Origin: Acanthochlamys bracteata
Lineage: Eukaryota; Streptophyta; Magnoliopsida; Pandanales; Velloziaceae
DNA length: 64,000 bases
Assembly: GCA_019914995.1 (NCBI GenBank)
Contig: CM034135.1
Coordinates: forward strand, 2,978,501-3,042,500
Direction: 5' to 3'
Shown piece by piece: positions 13,733-25,067 of this stretch. Positions within the stretch are counted from its first letter, which is position 1. Every line of letters begins with the position of its first letter. Below the pieces are notes generated by a model. It ran no database searches. It saw only the letters and a list, made by a program, of their open reading frames with translations, and was not told the DNA's origin. A program made the translations under genes and the position numbers.

Positions 13733-14112
13733 GGATGAGGATAGGAGCACCCCATCCTTAGAGGCACCTTAAGTGCACCCTTTTCAATCTAAGATTCCAA
13801 ATTTAATCTCCACCTTTAAATGTGAAGAATTATTAGTAAAAAATATACTGATAAAATTTCAACTCAATCGTAATACAAATCAATTTCCATCCGGCGTTTG
13901 ATCAAATGATATAAATAATAAAATTTGATAAAGATGTTCTTTTTCTTTTTTATGTCATTTTAATCAAGAGATTTGATGGAGATCAATTTATGATCCGATT
14001 GAGTTAAAATTTTCATATACAACAGTGAAGATTATATTTAAATTTTTTACGCATATTTTTAGAAGGGGGTGCCCTAAGGTGCCCCTAAGGGTAGAGGGCC
14101 CCTATTCCCACC
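13733..14112. mobile_element. MITE with ~45-bp terminal inverted repeats, inserted in a (TA)n tract
   Basis: The left end (GGATGAGGATAGGAGCACC, continuing CCTTAGAGGCACCTTA) matches the reverse complement of the right end (GGTGGGAATAGGGGCCC, continuing CCCTTAGGGGCACCTTA) over about 45 positions with a few mismatches. It is 380 bp long with no coding capacity and has (TA)n on both sides. That arrangement resembles MITE families that target TA microsatellites; assignment to a named superfamily is not possible from this copy. Confidence 0.7.
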
Positions 14113-14139
14113 TATATATATATATATATATATATGAAG

Positions 14140-16464
14140 AAAGTGAAGGATTTATAAAGTAGAAACCACTGCTTCCTTTTGTACAAAGAAGCTTGTCTCT
14201 TCATTCCCTAAGAGGTCAAGTATGCAACTGTCTAACAGGCTTCTTAATCTTAGAATAGCTATAACTTGCAGTTCTAATTTACTGCTCGCAAGCTCCCTAC
14301 AGTATGGCAGATGCCAACATGAATGAGCTTCAAAACATTCAAGGACAGTGTTGACACCACATTTTGTCCATACCACAACGATTTTAACATGAGCCTTAAT
14401 CGACATAATACATTCCGTAATCTAAGTATTTGCATTCTGTAATTACAATTTGATGCTTTTAATAAATGAATGATGTGGTTTAGCATGCTCATTCCTTGAA
14501 AAGCTTCATATAGATGTATTTATTCAGATATAGTATTGAGTGTAAGATTCTAGTTGATCACATAATTTTGCAACTCATATGGATCTTACTCTTTTAACTT
14601 CCACAGAAGTTCATCACAAGATCCAGATATCATATTTTAAGTTCGCACCAAAAAAAACAAAAAATGGAACTAATATAGCTCAACTGATTATGGGCTAAGT
14701 TTTTGAGCTTCATTAAGTAGGGAAAGCCCAGTTGTTCTGATGGGCCAATCAGGTTGATTTGAGTCCAATTCCTCCACCATACAGGGTCAGGTTGCCCTTC
14801 CCCTATCATAGGATTGCCACAATCCAGTAGTACTTGGCCCAGCCCAGAACAGTCCATATTCAAGGAAAAATTTTGAATTGAAGTCCAACAACAAACAACT
14901 AATTATAATGAAAACACCCGATGACCTAATAAAATAATTATATCCACCACATTATACTTTTCTTTGGATAATTTAGGTCCAGCAAATAATTAATCAATAT
15001 CTTAACCATTAATAGTTAGAACTTGATTATCAAATTCCCACATCATCAGTTTAGCATTTGAGAGTTAGGAGTTTGTCCATCTCTCTTCACAACTCGTAAA
15101 CGCTAATTGATCGAGGATAGAGACTTACTTATGCTCTAATCACTTAATAATATATTGTTGTCAATAATCCAATTTCATTAAATATCACTAGATGTTGTCT
15201 AATGTGATTTATTAGATTAATAAAGTACGGAGCCTTATCTGTTTCCTTTAATAATCATCAACCTAAAAGAAGACGGACAATTGTCTGTTCCACTCTTGCA
15301 GTAATAAAACTTTACAACATAAATAAAAATCTCGAAACAGAGGCTCCCATATCTGGATATTAAATAATACAAACATAAACTATAGGTTTGTCTAGCCCTA
15401 ATCACCCAATAATCCAATTTTATTAATAGCCAAACTAACAATCCAACTTCTACTAAATAACACTAGGGGTTCCCTACTGCTATTTATGCAAAATATCATG
15501 TCACCAACAAATTTCAAAATGGAGGTCTGTCCATTTTAACTAATAACTACTAACATGAAACGTAATGAAAGTTTGCCCAGCCTCACTAAATCTAATAAAA
15601 TTAATACAAGACATAAAAATATTAAATACATAAATGCTAATTTAGTGGTTTCCCAGGTTGCCGTACCTTCAAAACTCAATAACCGTACAATTTGGTAATT
15701 TAGGAAGGAGTTCCTTTTGACCTTGTTACTAAACAAAATCGAACATTATTATACTCTAATGAAAAGCTCAAATTACTAGTATTTGCCCGTTCTAAAAAAT
15801 ATAGCATTTTAATAACCACAAGGGATTGAAATTTGTCGAACCCAAAACTTAGTATAAAAACAACCAACAAAACTCCAACTAATAAGCAAAACAAAACTTA
15901 AAATCACGCCTCATGACAATCTTAAGATATTTAATCACCATTTATAGTTGCTAATCAAATTATGTAATACTAACTAGGCAACTACCTTAAGGGTTGATGT
16001 TAAGAGTGGACGTCCTACTGTGTCTAACACCTTTCCTACATGTAGATGATGGACGCATCTGCAATCTCATTGTGTTTCCTAGAGCATCTAGGTGGCAACT
16101 CCTCGTTCTTTCCCCATGCTTGGATGGAGGATCATCACAGACAGAGTAACCTAATGGCCTAAGCACATAGAATGGCTAAGTTTAGCGCATCAAAGGACCA
16201 GCAGAGCAACATGCATGGGTTGATTAATTTGAAGTCCAATCTAAAGTGAAATGTAAGGGCACCAACTACATGAGTTACAAATTCAATACATAAAGAAAAT
16301 CAAGAAAATTTGAAGGACCGGAAAGATGCAGACAAACTTGAACTTTGCATAGGAGTAATACTGCAATTTGCTGGCCTTTTGATGCACAAGAAACCCACTA
16401 ACAAGTACCCATGCCCAGCCATAAACTAGAATAAAAACAGCTACAGATAGGTGAAACTTACAGA
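14140..16464. other. non-coding region downstream of POP4-like gene
   Basis: Only short minus-strand frames that lack family signatures or exon borders. The part next to 16465 will contain the POP4-like 3' UTR. 14600-16150 has the flavour of decayed repeat sequence, but I could not define element ends. Confidence 0.45.
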
Positions 16465-19400
16465 CTACGTCCCCATGCTTCTTAAAGAAAGCTGGTCCCC
16501 ATGTAATGTAATCTTCCAGCGACCGGCTCGATATATGAAAATAGAACCCTCCTTAGGTATAACTGAACATTTGAGATAAGAAACCATCTTCAGTAACTAA
16601 ATTCATGTGCGCATCAACGCATTTGCCAATACTATTTCAGATACTTTAATGTAAAAAAACATGACATGCAACGTTCATTACATGGCTCAGAGACTACATC
16701 AAGCTAGCGAATAAATTGTTGATTCAAAGAATGCTCGTTGCTTTTAAATCCACTAGTTCTGATTGTACTTTTCTTTTTTCTGCTAAAAGTGTAAATGGCG
16801 AGAAAAATAGTTCTGGTTTCTGACCATTTCTTCTACATCCTTGCAAGTCCTTTGTAAACCTCAAAGCTAGTTTTTTATTCCTTATGCTGGTACCATTATA
16901 CACCTATTGTTTCAGCACTTATTGTCCTTATTATAATTATTTAGTAGTTGACATAACGTCCTCAAAAGAGCAACCACTTTCTTTGTTCTCCTTTTCGTTT
17001 TTACTATTCCTAACATTTGATATGGCATGACTGAAGTCACATTGGAGAATTAATATACACTAGAGCATGCTTAGGATGCCAATTTCGACACAAAGCCAAA
17101 AGGAAAATTACATTAGGGATTTAAAAATTACAAAAGAACATAAAGAACTGCAATTTAGGAAGTACAAGAACTAAAGCAAAAGATTAATTACTATGTTTCC
17201 TGTTGGAACAAGCATATAGAATTACTCAAGCAATATATTAGAAGCACCAGCACATTTTTCCTATGTGTATATCTAAATTTCTTTTAAGAGCTTAGCAAAT
17301 ATTTATTTAATTTGACAGTCCAAAAAGAAGTTATCTATAACTAGGAAGCATTCCTGGCAATAAGGAGCAGGCAAGGTAGACGACTTCATTGTATGAGGCA
17401 AGAAATGGAGAGATGAAAATTTCAGCATCACAAACTTCACAAGTAAAGTTTTAGGAAGAACATTAGTTGGAAGGTGACGCAACAAATTGGCAGTTTAAGT
17501 TTCAGTAAGACCACTTCTGGTACTTAAGGCATTGTTTGGATTATGGTGAATGATGGTGATGGTGAAGCATTTCACCATCTTAACTATGTTTGTTTTTGTT
17601 TCATTAAGGGGAGGGAAGGGGAATTGATCCTCTTCCCTCACCATAAAATATGGTGAAATGTGTATCCACGACTTTGGTAGGTACACATGGTGACAAAGAG
17701 GAAGGCAAATCTGCTTCCCATTTTGTCCTTTTATATTTTATTTTTTTAATTATTTAATATTTATTTTAATTAGATATTTTTAATAAATATTTATTTTAAT
17801 TAATATGTGTTAATTTTTATCATAATAATTTACAAATTTTATATTTATTTAATTTTAATTATTTTAGTTGGTAGAGAAAATAATAAAAATATGATCAAAT
17901 TTTTTAATTTAAAATTTTATCTAATTTTGTTAAATTATATCTAACAGTTAATAAAAAAATTAAATTGATATAAAATATTAATCTAAAAGTTATATTAATA
18001 AAGTTAATTTAAGTTATATTAATCAAACTAGTTTAAAATTATATTAATAAAAGTTAGATTAATATAAATAAAAAGGACATTTAAGTCTTTTATAAAAAAA
18101 TTAACTTTCGTTTACTTATTCATTTACCTATCTATCGAAACATAGTTCGTTTGTTACTCTTACTATATATCCAAACATTGTAAAGTTAAATAGTTAAATA
18201 CTATATATCTCAAACTTTCCTATCCGTCCTCTTATTAACTTTTCAATCCATCCTTTTACTCTTATTTCTTAACCATTTAACCAAACATACCGTAAAAGCA
18301 AGTGTCAAGGTATCATACCACCATAAAAAATAAGCTTTGCAAAGATGCTAGGGCATTATGAACAATTCCTTTCCAAAGAGGACATGTTGGAGATATACAC
18401 TCATTAGATGAAATTGCATATCAATTTGAAATAAAATATAACTTAGATCAATAAGGCCATAGTAGAAATTTTTTCACCATAAAAGGGCTTACCATGGAAT
18501 CGATTGTCCTGTGATAGCACTCCAAAGGTATTTGCAGTTTCCCGAATCATAATACCACGAACACCTCTCAAAGAAGCTACTTTGCACTCAACAACTAAAG
18601 AAAACAACAAGAAGATTCGGGGTATTCAGTTATCTAGATCACTTCTACAAGACAAATACGCATCTCGAATGAAATAGCTTACCATTAAGAACAGAACCAT
18701 GCAAATCAGCTGCTAGAAGGCACTGTGCTAGTTGTTTATTTCTGAAAACGAACAATCAGAATAATCATATGGAAGTTGTTGGTATATACAAGCAAAATGC
18801 TAGCCACTTCTTAACAAGTCTTATCAAGGAATTTATTAATCACAATTGCAACAACATTTTAGATTTCGCCGATTACAGACCTCCAAATTATACTAGAATA
18901 TCAACAAGCAACAAGTGCAGCAAGAATGATTAAACTAAGATAAGCAAAGAAAAATGTTGTGCAAGCATACTACAACACACACACCCTCTTTTCTCCATAA
19001 GTTCTGTGATATACTCCTTCCACATATCATGCATTGTCCTAAAGAGATCAAACCTGCATTGCACATGGCAATAAAGTCACTAAAGAAAATGCAGATATGA
19101 CAAATGATAATGTTGATATGCAAAATACTATGAAAAATCTACAATTGCTGCTACTAAGACGCTGATAAGTTTCAATGCTAGTTCACCGCATGATTTATGA
19201 GGATAAATTTGGTTTTTTGTGTTTTCAGTGTGTGTTTCCACATCCAATGATTCATGAGGAGCTTGTTTGACATACATAAAGTTATAGGAATTCCCATGAT
19301 GATTGACCTATCTAGATGTTGGGCAAGCATTGCCACATCGTGAGTTTTTCGCATCTCAAATACAAGAGACAAAGTGGGACTTCAGGTCAGCTGTTTGTCC

Positions 19401-20713
19401 ACTCCATACTCCAAAGCAAAACTGAAATGCTCCTAGTGTCTTTCCTTAAGTAATGGCATTTGGAAGAAAACAATGACACAGCTAGTTCTAAGCATTTCAA
19501 TAGAGCAAGTGCCTCTAACAATAAGGTTTATCCTTGAAAAATTAAAATTGCAACGAATAAAGTGGTGGCTCATTCCATGCATTTCAGTTGAAAAAGAGCT
19601 TACTTATAGAACTCGTTGGGTAAACAAAATGAACCACACTTCCGATGTTCCCGCATTGACATGTGCCTCCACGACCTATTTGAAAGACTCTTGAAGGCTT
19701 TTGCACATGCCTCAGCACGTGCAACATCCTTTCCCACAACATTATCAAGAAGGAAAACTTCATTGAGCCTGATATATCTGCTTCCTTTTGCAAACTTGTC
19801 TGCATCATCGCCTTTCAAACACATGTCTAAGATGATATTCTTGACGACTTCATCTTTCCTTGCAGCAGGCAGTGCCTACAAAATATAGGAGAAAGTAAAA
19901 ATCCGATTGCAAGTTAAAGACATTAACTAACTAGCGGAAATGCACTCACCTCAGTTTCAGACTTCAACAATTTTTCATGAATACCTTGACCAAGTTCAGA
20001 GTATATGAAATGTGCACCTGAAAGAGTTCCAAAACCATTAGAAGTGAGATGTAACAGACAGCTATTAAAATTCCAACGATTAGCATGCAGAGGTCACCTA
20101 TACCTGAACGCCTTGAAGCTTCTCCATATGAAGTTGAACCTGCCCGTCAAAAGAAAGTATTACATATTAGAGTATTTGGATCAAGGATATTTAAATGGAA
20201 TAGAATCATAAGCTCAATTAAATTGTGAGCAGCAACAAAAATATACAGCAAATAAACAAATTAATGAGTTCGTGCAACAAATAAAACTACCAGCAATTTC
20301 GCTCCTGCTTGAATGTTAATAATAATATAATAATTATTATTATTAGAAATTAGTCACAGACCCACAGGACTAAATAATAAATCGCCACCAAAATTTTGCA
20401 ACTCAGAGTGAGAGAGAGAGAGAGAGAGTGAAAGAAGAAAAAGAGGAAATTTACCGTATGCAGAAGTAGTAGGAAGAGAATGACAAGAAGCTGAGGAGCT
20501 GGAGCCGTGCAAGGGATTCGATTTAGGGGTTATTGGATCAATTGAATCCGATCTAGGAGTTCGTTGTTCGGTAAAATCGTTTGGTTTTCTTCTTTTGAAG
20601 TTGCTGCGATTCTGCTCTTGCAAAAGCTCCGCCTTAGCGATGGCGAACCTCCTCTCCAACGCTTGTTTTCTCCGATCAATGGCGGCGGTCGACGGCGGCG
20701 CAGACGTAGCCAT
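16465..20713 (-). CDS. POP4: RNase P / RNase MRP protein subunit POP4 (Rpp29/p29 family)
   Basis: Subunit of the ribonucleoprotein that trims tRNA 5' ends (RNase P) and pre-rRNA (RNase MRP), in nucleus and nucleolus. Eight exons on the minus strand: 20455-20713, 20104-20139, 19950-20017, 19604-19875, 18985-19053, 18683-18741, 18493-18594 and 16465-16562; phases sum to 320 residues. The N-terminus (MATSAPPSTAAIDRRKQALE) is basic and helical. The centre carries the plant signature RHMSMREHRKCGSF. The C-terminal Rof/p29 barrel is visible as LAADLHGSVL, RGVRGIMIRETANTFGVL and GSIFIYRAGRWKITLHGDQL, ending SLRSMGT. The start at 20713 fits the usual plant N-terminus. The same frame stays open for 86 more codons to an ATG at 20971, but that part is low-complexity and probably 5' UTR. 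The last intron is about 1.9 kb and holds a MITE. Confidence 0.9.
17528..18292. mobile_element. Tourist/PIF-like MITE inside the last POP4 intron
   Basis: The left end GGCATTGTTTGGATTA follows a TAA at 17525-17527. The right end, reverse complemented, reads CGGTATGTTTGGTTAA and is followed by TAA at 18293-18295. TGTTTGG-type ends with a 3-bp TAA/TTA duplication are typical of PIF/Harbinger-derived MITEs. The interior is AT-rich and non-coding. A related copy lies near 23757-24665. Confidence 0.65.
20409..20430. repeat. (GA)n microsatellite in POP4 intron 1
   Basis: Run of GA dinucleotides; (TC)n on the transcribed strand, immediately downstream of the exon 1 donor. Confidence 0.85.
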
Positions 20714-21331
20714 TCCCAGAGCAAAGCACGGCGGTGGAGATTCAAGTAGTGTTGCAGGCACGGCCCGGGAAGACAGAAGAAGATCAGAGAAAGAAGAAGG
20801 ATGAAGAAGAAGACCGCCGCCGGTGTTTGCTTCGACAACCGCGAGCAACCGTTGCTCACGATGGAACTGCGAACAGCGGCAACAACAATTACCAGAGTAA
20901 TAGCAGTAGCGGCAGTTGGACGGAGGAGCGAAGGAGAACAAGTCGACGGCAGCAGCGGCGATCGCGAGCAAGAAGAAGACAGACAGCAGTTCAGATCTGA
21001 AGAAGAAAAAGATTCTTTAAAATTTTTTCGTTTTAATGGATACCGAGTCGGGTCGGACGGGTTCGACCCAGGTCTCCACGGATTTATTATTTAGGATGCT
21101 TGTTCGCCATCGCCGAACAATCAAAGTCACTTTTATTCAATTTTTAACACGAAATATATAAAAATATTAAAAAAATTTCTATCAAAAATTTATTTTTTTA
21201 AATTCATTTTTAATGCAAAATCAATACAAAATTTATTTTTATTAAATAATTTTATTTTTTAAACTCATATTCAAAAAGTGAATTTATCTCAAAATAAATA
21301 CGTCTTTAAATTAAAATCTTACCTACTTTTA

Positions 21332-21505
21332 GGGTGTGTTTAAATCAAAGAAAACTCACTTTTTAACGGTCAGATTTTGAATTCAAACTTATTTTTATTT
21401 TTTATTTGATTGTATACTCACCAAACTTATTTTTTATTCACATCTTATTGAATTTAGGTAAAACGAATTCAGTTTCATAAAACTCCTTATCAATTAAAAC
21501 ACATC
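21332..21505. mobile_element. small MITE, 174 bp
   Basis: The left end GGGTGTGTTTAAATC and the right end reverse complemented (GATGTGTTTTAATTG) form an imperfect terminal inverted repeat. TTTA flanks both sides (21328-21331 and 21506-21509), consistent with a TTA-containing target duplication of Tourist/PIF type. No coding capacity. Confidence 0.55.
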
Positions 21506-21789
21506 TTTAGTCGACAATTTTAGAATCGACCAAAAATATTTCATGCTAAATCTCACTGTATTAGATTAATAAGCTTATTAATAATTATTATAATCAATTT
21601 TTATTTTATCAATTTTTGTAAGACTTAAGTTAAATAATTAAGTAATTACAAGAAGGCCCCTACTATTTAGTTGTCAGATTCATATCGAATTATACTAGTA
21701 TACCCAAAAAATGTCAACTCATGATAAAAAAATTATCTGATTTACAACGAAATTTCTTGTCAGCCGACCGATGCGATCCAAAAACAATA

Positions 21790-22815
21790 TGAGTCATTTT
21801 TTAGATTGATCCATCAATTTGTTGGACCTTTAAGTTATGCTGAGCTCGAATTAATAATATGTAGGACTTAGTGTACTCGAGTGAAAAACAAGCTAGCTGA
21901 TAGTTAAGTCCGAATTAGCAGCATAGGGGTCTAAAAAGTACCCTAATAAAAAAGAACTAACTAATTTGAAGATGGGCCAGCAACTCGCCTTGAGTTGAGT
22001 CAAGTGGATTCTGACTTGGTGTGTTTAATAATTCATGCATGCTCATTAATAGTCTCATATTGACTAGATACTGAAATAGGTAGATGATTTTATAATCATG
22101 TTGTGTTTGGATTACATATATATAAAAGAAAGAAAGAGAAAGAGAAAATAATTCGCTCCCACGTGTGTTTGTATTAGAATTTACTATTGGGGAAAGAGAG
22201 TGGAGAGAGAAGAGGGGAGAGTTTAGAGGTAGTTTAGTTTTTTTATTCATAATTTTTGTATTATTTTTCTAATCTAAATACAATTGACACATATATTTCT
22301 TTTCCTTTATTAATTTATTCAAAAATTATCAAAATTTCTTGTTCTCTTTCTTCTTCTTACTTTTCTATCTCTTGTTTTTTCCTTGTACTTCATCATCCTT
22401 ATGAACCCTTCATTCAAACACACCATAAGGAAGAGATGCTAACTTCTAAAATACTAGTCAACTCTTTTATTATGAGTACATAATTCTATAATTGGTATCA
22501 AAGCCATATTGAGTGGAGCCATCCACTGTGTTGCTGAGAAGAGATTGTTGCACATCTACGTTAGTCTGAGTCTGAATTATTAGTGTGTAGAATTTGGTGT
22601 GTTCGAGTGTAAGTAAGACTAGCTTAGTGGGCTAGATCCAACTTAGTAGCGTAGGCATTTGGAATGAGCCATAATAAATAAAAAAAAGACTAGCTAACTT
22701 TAACATGGGCCACCAACTCTTTTGGGGTTGGGTCAAGTGAACTCTGTATTTATAGGCTTAACATCACACGCCTATTAATAGTCATACATTAGCTGGGTGT
22801 TGAATGTGTATATAC
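21790..22815 (+). mobile_element. LTR-retroelement debris with initiator-Met primer-binding-site motif and repeated leader
   Basis: TGGTATCAAAGCC at 22493-22505 matches the primer-binding-site form used by many plant LTR elements (complement of the tRNA-iMet 3' end, with one A replacing G). The following leader (GTGTTGCTGAGAAG and on) is of the retroelement type. About 260 bp of that leader (22560-22815) is repeated, diverged but in the same order, at about 21840-22095. Shared words include GTAGCGTAGG/GCAGCATAGG, ATGGGCCA, GGGTCAAGTG/GAGTCAAGTG and TATTAATAGTC. A MITE-like stretch with TGTGTTTGGAT and TTCAAACACACC ends (about 22098-22427) separates them. No gag or pol reading frame was seen. 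Confidence 0.45.
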
Positions 22816-23756
22816 TTATAAGTGAGAGATACTAATTTTAAAAAATTGATCAATTTTTTTAGTATGAGGATTCGATCCTACATAATTCGATCAAACATAT
22901 TGATCCGGATAGAAAATTTTTTTAAAAAAAATCTTAGCTTTCTTTTCTTCAATCTAGATTCCTTCTTCGATTCTTCTTCGAATCTCGGCTCTGTGTTCTT
23001 CTTCTTAGTTTTTTCTTCTTCTTCTTATCAGATTGTCTTCTTATGGCTCGATTGTCTTCTTCTTCTTAACCATTCTTTCTCAGATCATCTTCTTTAGGCT
23101 CTTCTTATTCTTCTTATTCTTCTTTTTAACTCTTCAATATTAAAGTTGTTCTTCTCCTTCTTCGAATATAAGTTCGGGTTCTTTTAGATCTACGGTTGTT
23201 CTTGTTCTTCTTTTTGTTTGACCATACAAATTTCTTTATCAGGAAAATTGAGAGAATGTCTAGTATTTGTTATGACACTATAATCGTTGTTTTTTTTTCG
23301 ATTTTGCTACACAATCTTCATTATTTCACCAAATCAAAGTTTATCAAAAGTATGCTACTTTTGATGTTTGAATGGAGACTGTTATGCTTAAGTTTGTTAT
23401 GCTTGAGCTTATATTATATAATATTTTAATGTTTGAGAATGTTTTATTGAGATTGATTCAATCTATTTTGTATAATGTTTGATATGACGATTGTTTCTAA
23501 TCTTGATGCTTGGGGACTATTTGAATCATTATGCTAGGATTGAATAATTGGTATCGCATAATTTGAAGGACCTATCGAATGGTTGGGACATTTAGATACT
23601 TGGCAGACCTATTACGCTAAAATTAACCAGTGAACTATAGACTTAAATGGCCTTCTAAATCGATATCCGAACGAGATCTATCAACTATGCTAAAAGTATC
23701 AAATAGATCCATTAATGGAAAATGAAAACATATTAGTAGCTAACATGTTGCCTTAA

Positions 23757-24665
23757 GATATGCTTGGATTATATGTAGCGCTGGGGAGTAAAGGAGAAGG
23801 TGAAGCATTTCCCCGTCGCTATCTAGTTTGACATTGTTTCATTAAGGGAAAAGAAGAAAAGTAGTTTCTCATTCTTCCCCATGAATCATGATTAAATGCG
23901 TAACCAACGATTCGTGGGTACGCATTTGTACAAGTAAGAAACAATTTTGCTTCCTATGTTATTATTTCTTTAATTTTTTCTAATTAAATATTTATTTCAA
24001 ATTTAGTACTATATTGGTTTTAATAAGATTTTATATACTGTTCCTTTCAATTTACAAGAGAGATTTTGCTAGAACTTTTAAAAAAATAAAAACACATATG
24101 CTTTTTATTATATAATAAATTATACTATTTATATTTACTTTAATTTTAACTAATTTTAATAGTAGAGAAAATTATGAAACTATACGATCAAAATTTTTAT
24201 ATTTAAAAATTGATTTAATGTTGTTAAATTATATCTAACATTAATCTAAAATTAGATTAACATCAAAAAGTTAATCTAAGATTATATTAATATAATTATT
24301 CTAAAATTATACTAGTTAAAATTAGATTAATATAAAAAAAAGTACTTGAGCATTTTAAAAAATGTTTTTATGTTACTCACTCACGTACTCTTATATCTAA
24401 ATACAATTAATGGGATATTTGGGGTACTTATTGAAAAAATAGCTTCTCTGGAATGAAAATATTTAAAAATTTTTTAGGAAGTTTGTAAAATTTCTGAAAG
24501 ATTTACTAGAAACGTGAAATGAAAAGTTAAAATAAAAAATAAAAAATAATGATAGAATAAGCAACGCCAAATATCTCCTAATTTGTTAACCTTACATATA
24601 TCAAACATGAATAAATGATAAATATCTTTAACTACTTATCCTTTTATTATGTTTATCATTTCTCT
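23757..24665. mobile_element. second, diverged copy of the POP4-intron MITE family
   Basis: It begins GATATGCTTGGATTA after a TAA at 23754-23756. It shares in order with 17528-18292 the blocks GTGAAGCATTTC.CC, TTGTTTCATTAAGGG and TTTTAATT..AAATATTTATTT, plus a long AT-rich interior with TTAATCTAA..TTAT. The right end is uncertain because another MITE is inserted at 24412-24578. Confidence 0.5.
24412..24578. mobile_element. nested 167-bp MITE
   Basis: The left end reads GGGATATTTGGGGTACTTAT. The right end reverse complemented reads GGAGATATTTGGCGTTGCTT, a good imperfect inverted repeat. A perfect TAAT flanks both sides (24408-24411 and 24579-24582). It sits inside the larger MITE copy at 23757-24665, so it inserted later. 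Confidence 0.65.
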
Positions 24666-25000
24666 TAGGTCTCGTTTACCTTACACTCTAAACAAATTTT
24701 TTTCAAACTCACTTTCAATTTTCGATTCACTTTAAACTAAAGCAAACACAAAATTAAAATTAAAATTTTTTTCACAAAAATTCATTTTAAAAATTCAAAT
24801 TTTAAAACTATAAATTTTACTCTAAAGCTCACATTTAATACAAAAATAATCACAAAATTTTATTTTTTACTAAATTTATTTTTAATTTTAAACTTACTTT
24901 TAAAAAGTTATTTCAAAAAATTAAATTTGACCTCAAGATAAAGACGGACATATTCTTATTTATTAACCATTTATTCTAAGAGACCGTAATAGCACGAGCT

Positions 25001-25009
25001 TATAAAAAG
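25001..25009 (+). promoter_or_regulatory. TATA box of the TAF15b-like gene
   Basis: TATAAAAAG, 58 bases before the start codon and followed by a CT-rich initiator-like run (25010-25022). Confidence 0.6.
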
Positions 25010-25067
25010 TCTCTCTCCCCCTCTGTTTTAGTCCATATTCAAGCGAGACTCGAAACCCTCGAAAACC

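Larger units (their letters stand above)
20714..25000. other. repeat-rich intergenic spacer
   Basis: No gene supported. 20714-21090 is the GC-richer 5' leader/promoter side of POP4. The remainder is AT-rich and holds the MITEs and LTR-type debris listed separately. T/C-rich (CTTCTT)n sequence occupies about 22930-23190. Short frames there are low-complexity Phe/Ser/Leu-rich and not genes. Confidence 0.6.

Noticed and set aside
13538-13738. 66-codon frame ending in Tyr/Ile/Val repeats
   Set aside because: Runs through a TA/TATG microsatellite and a MITE fragment.
20564-21094. Several Arg/Glu-rich plus-strand frames
   Set aside because: Opposite strand of POP4 exon 1 and its leader; composition reflects simple GAAGAA/CGGCGG repeats.
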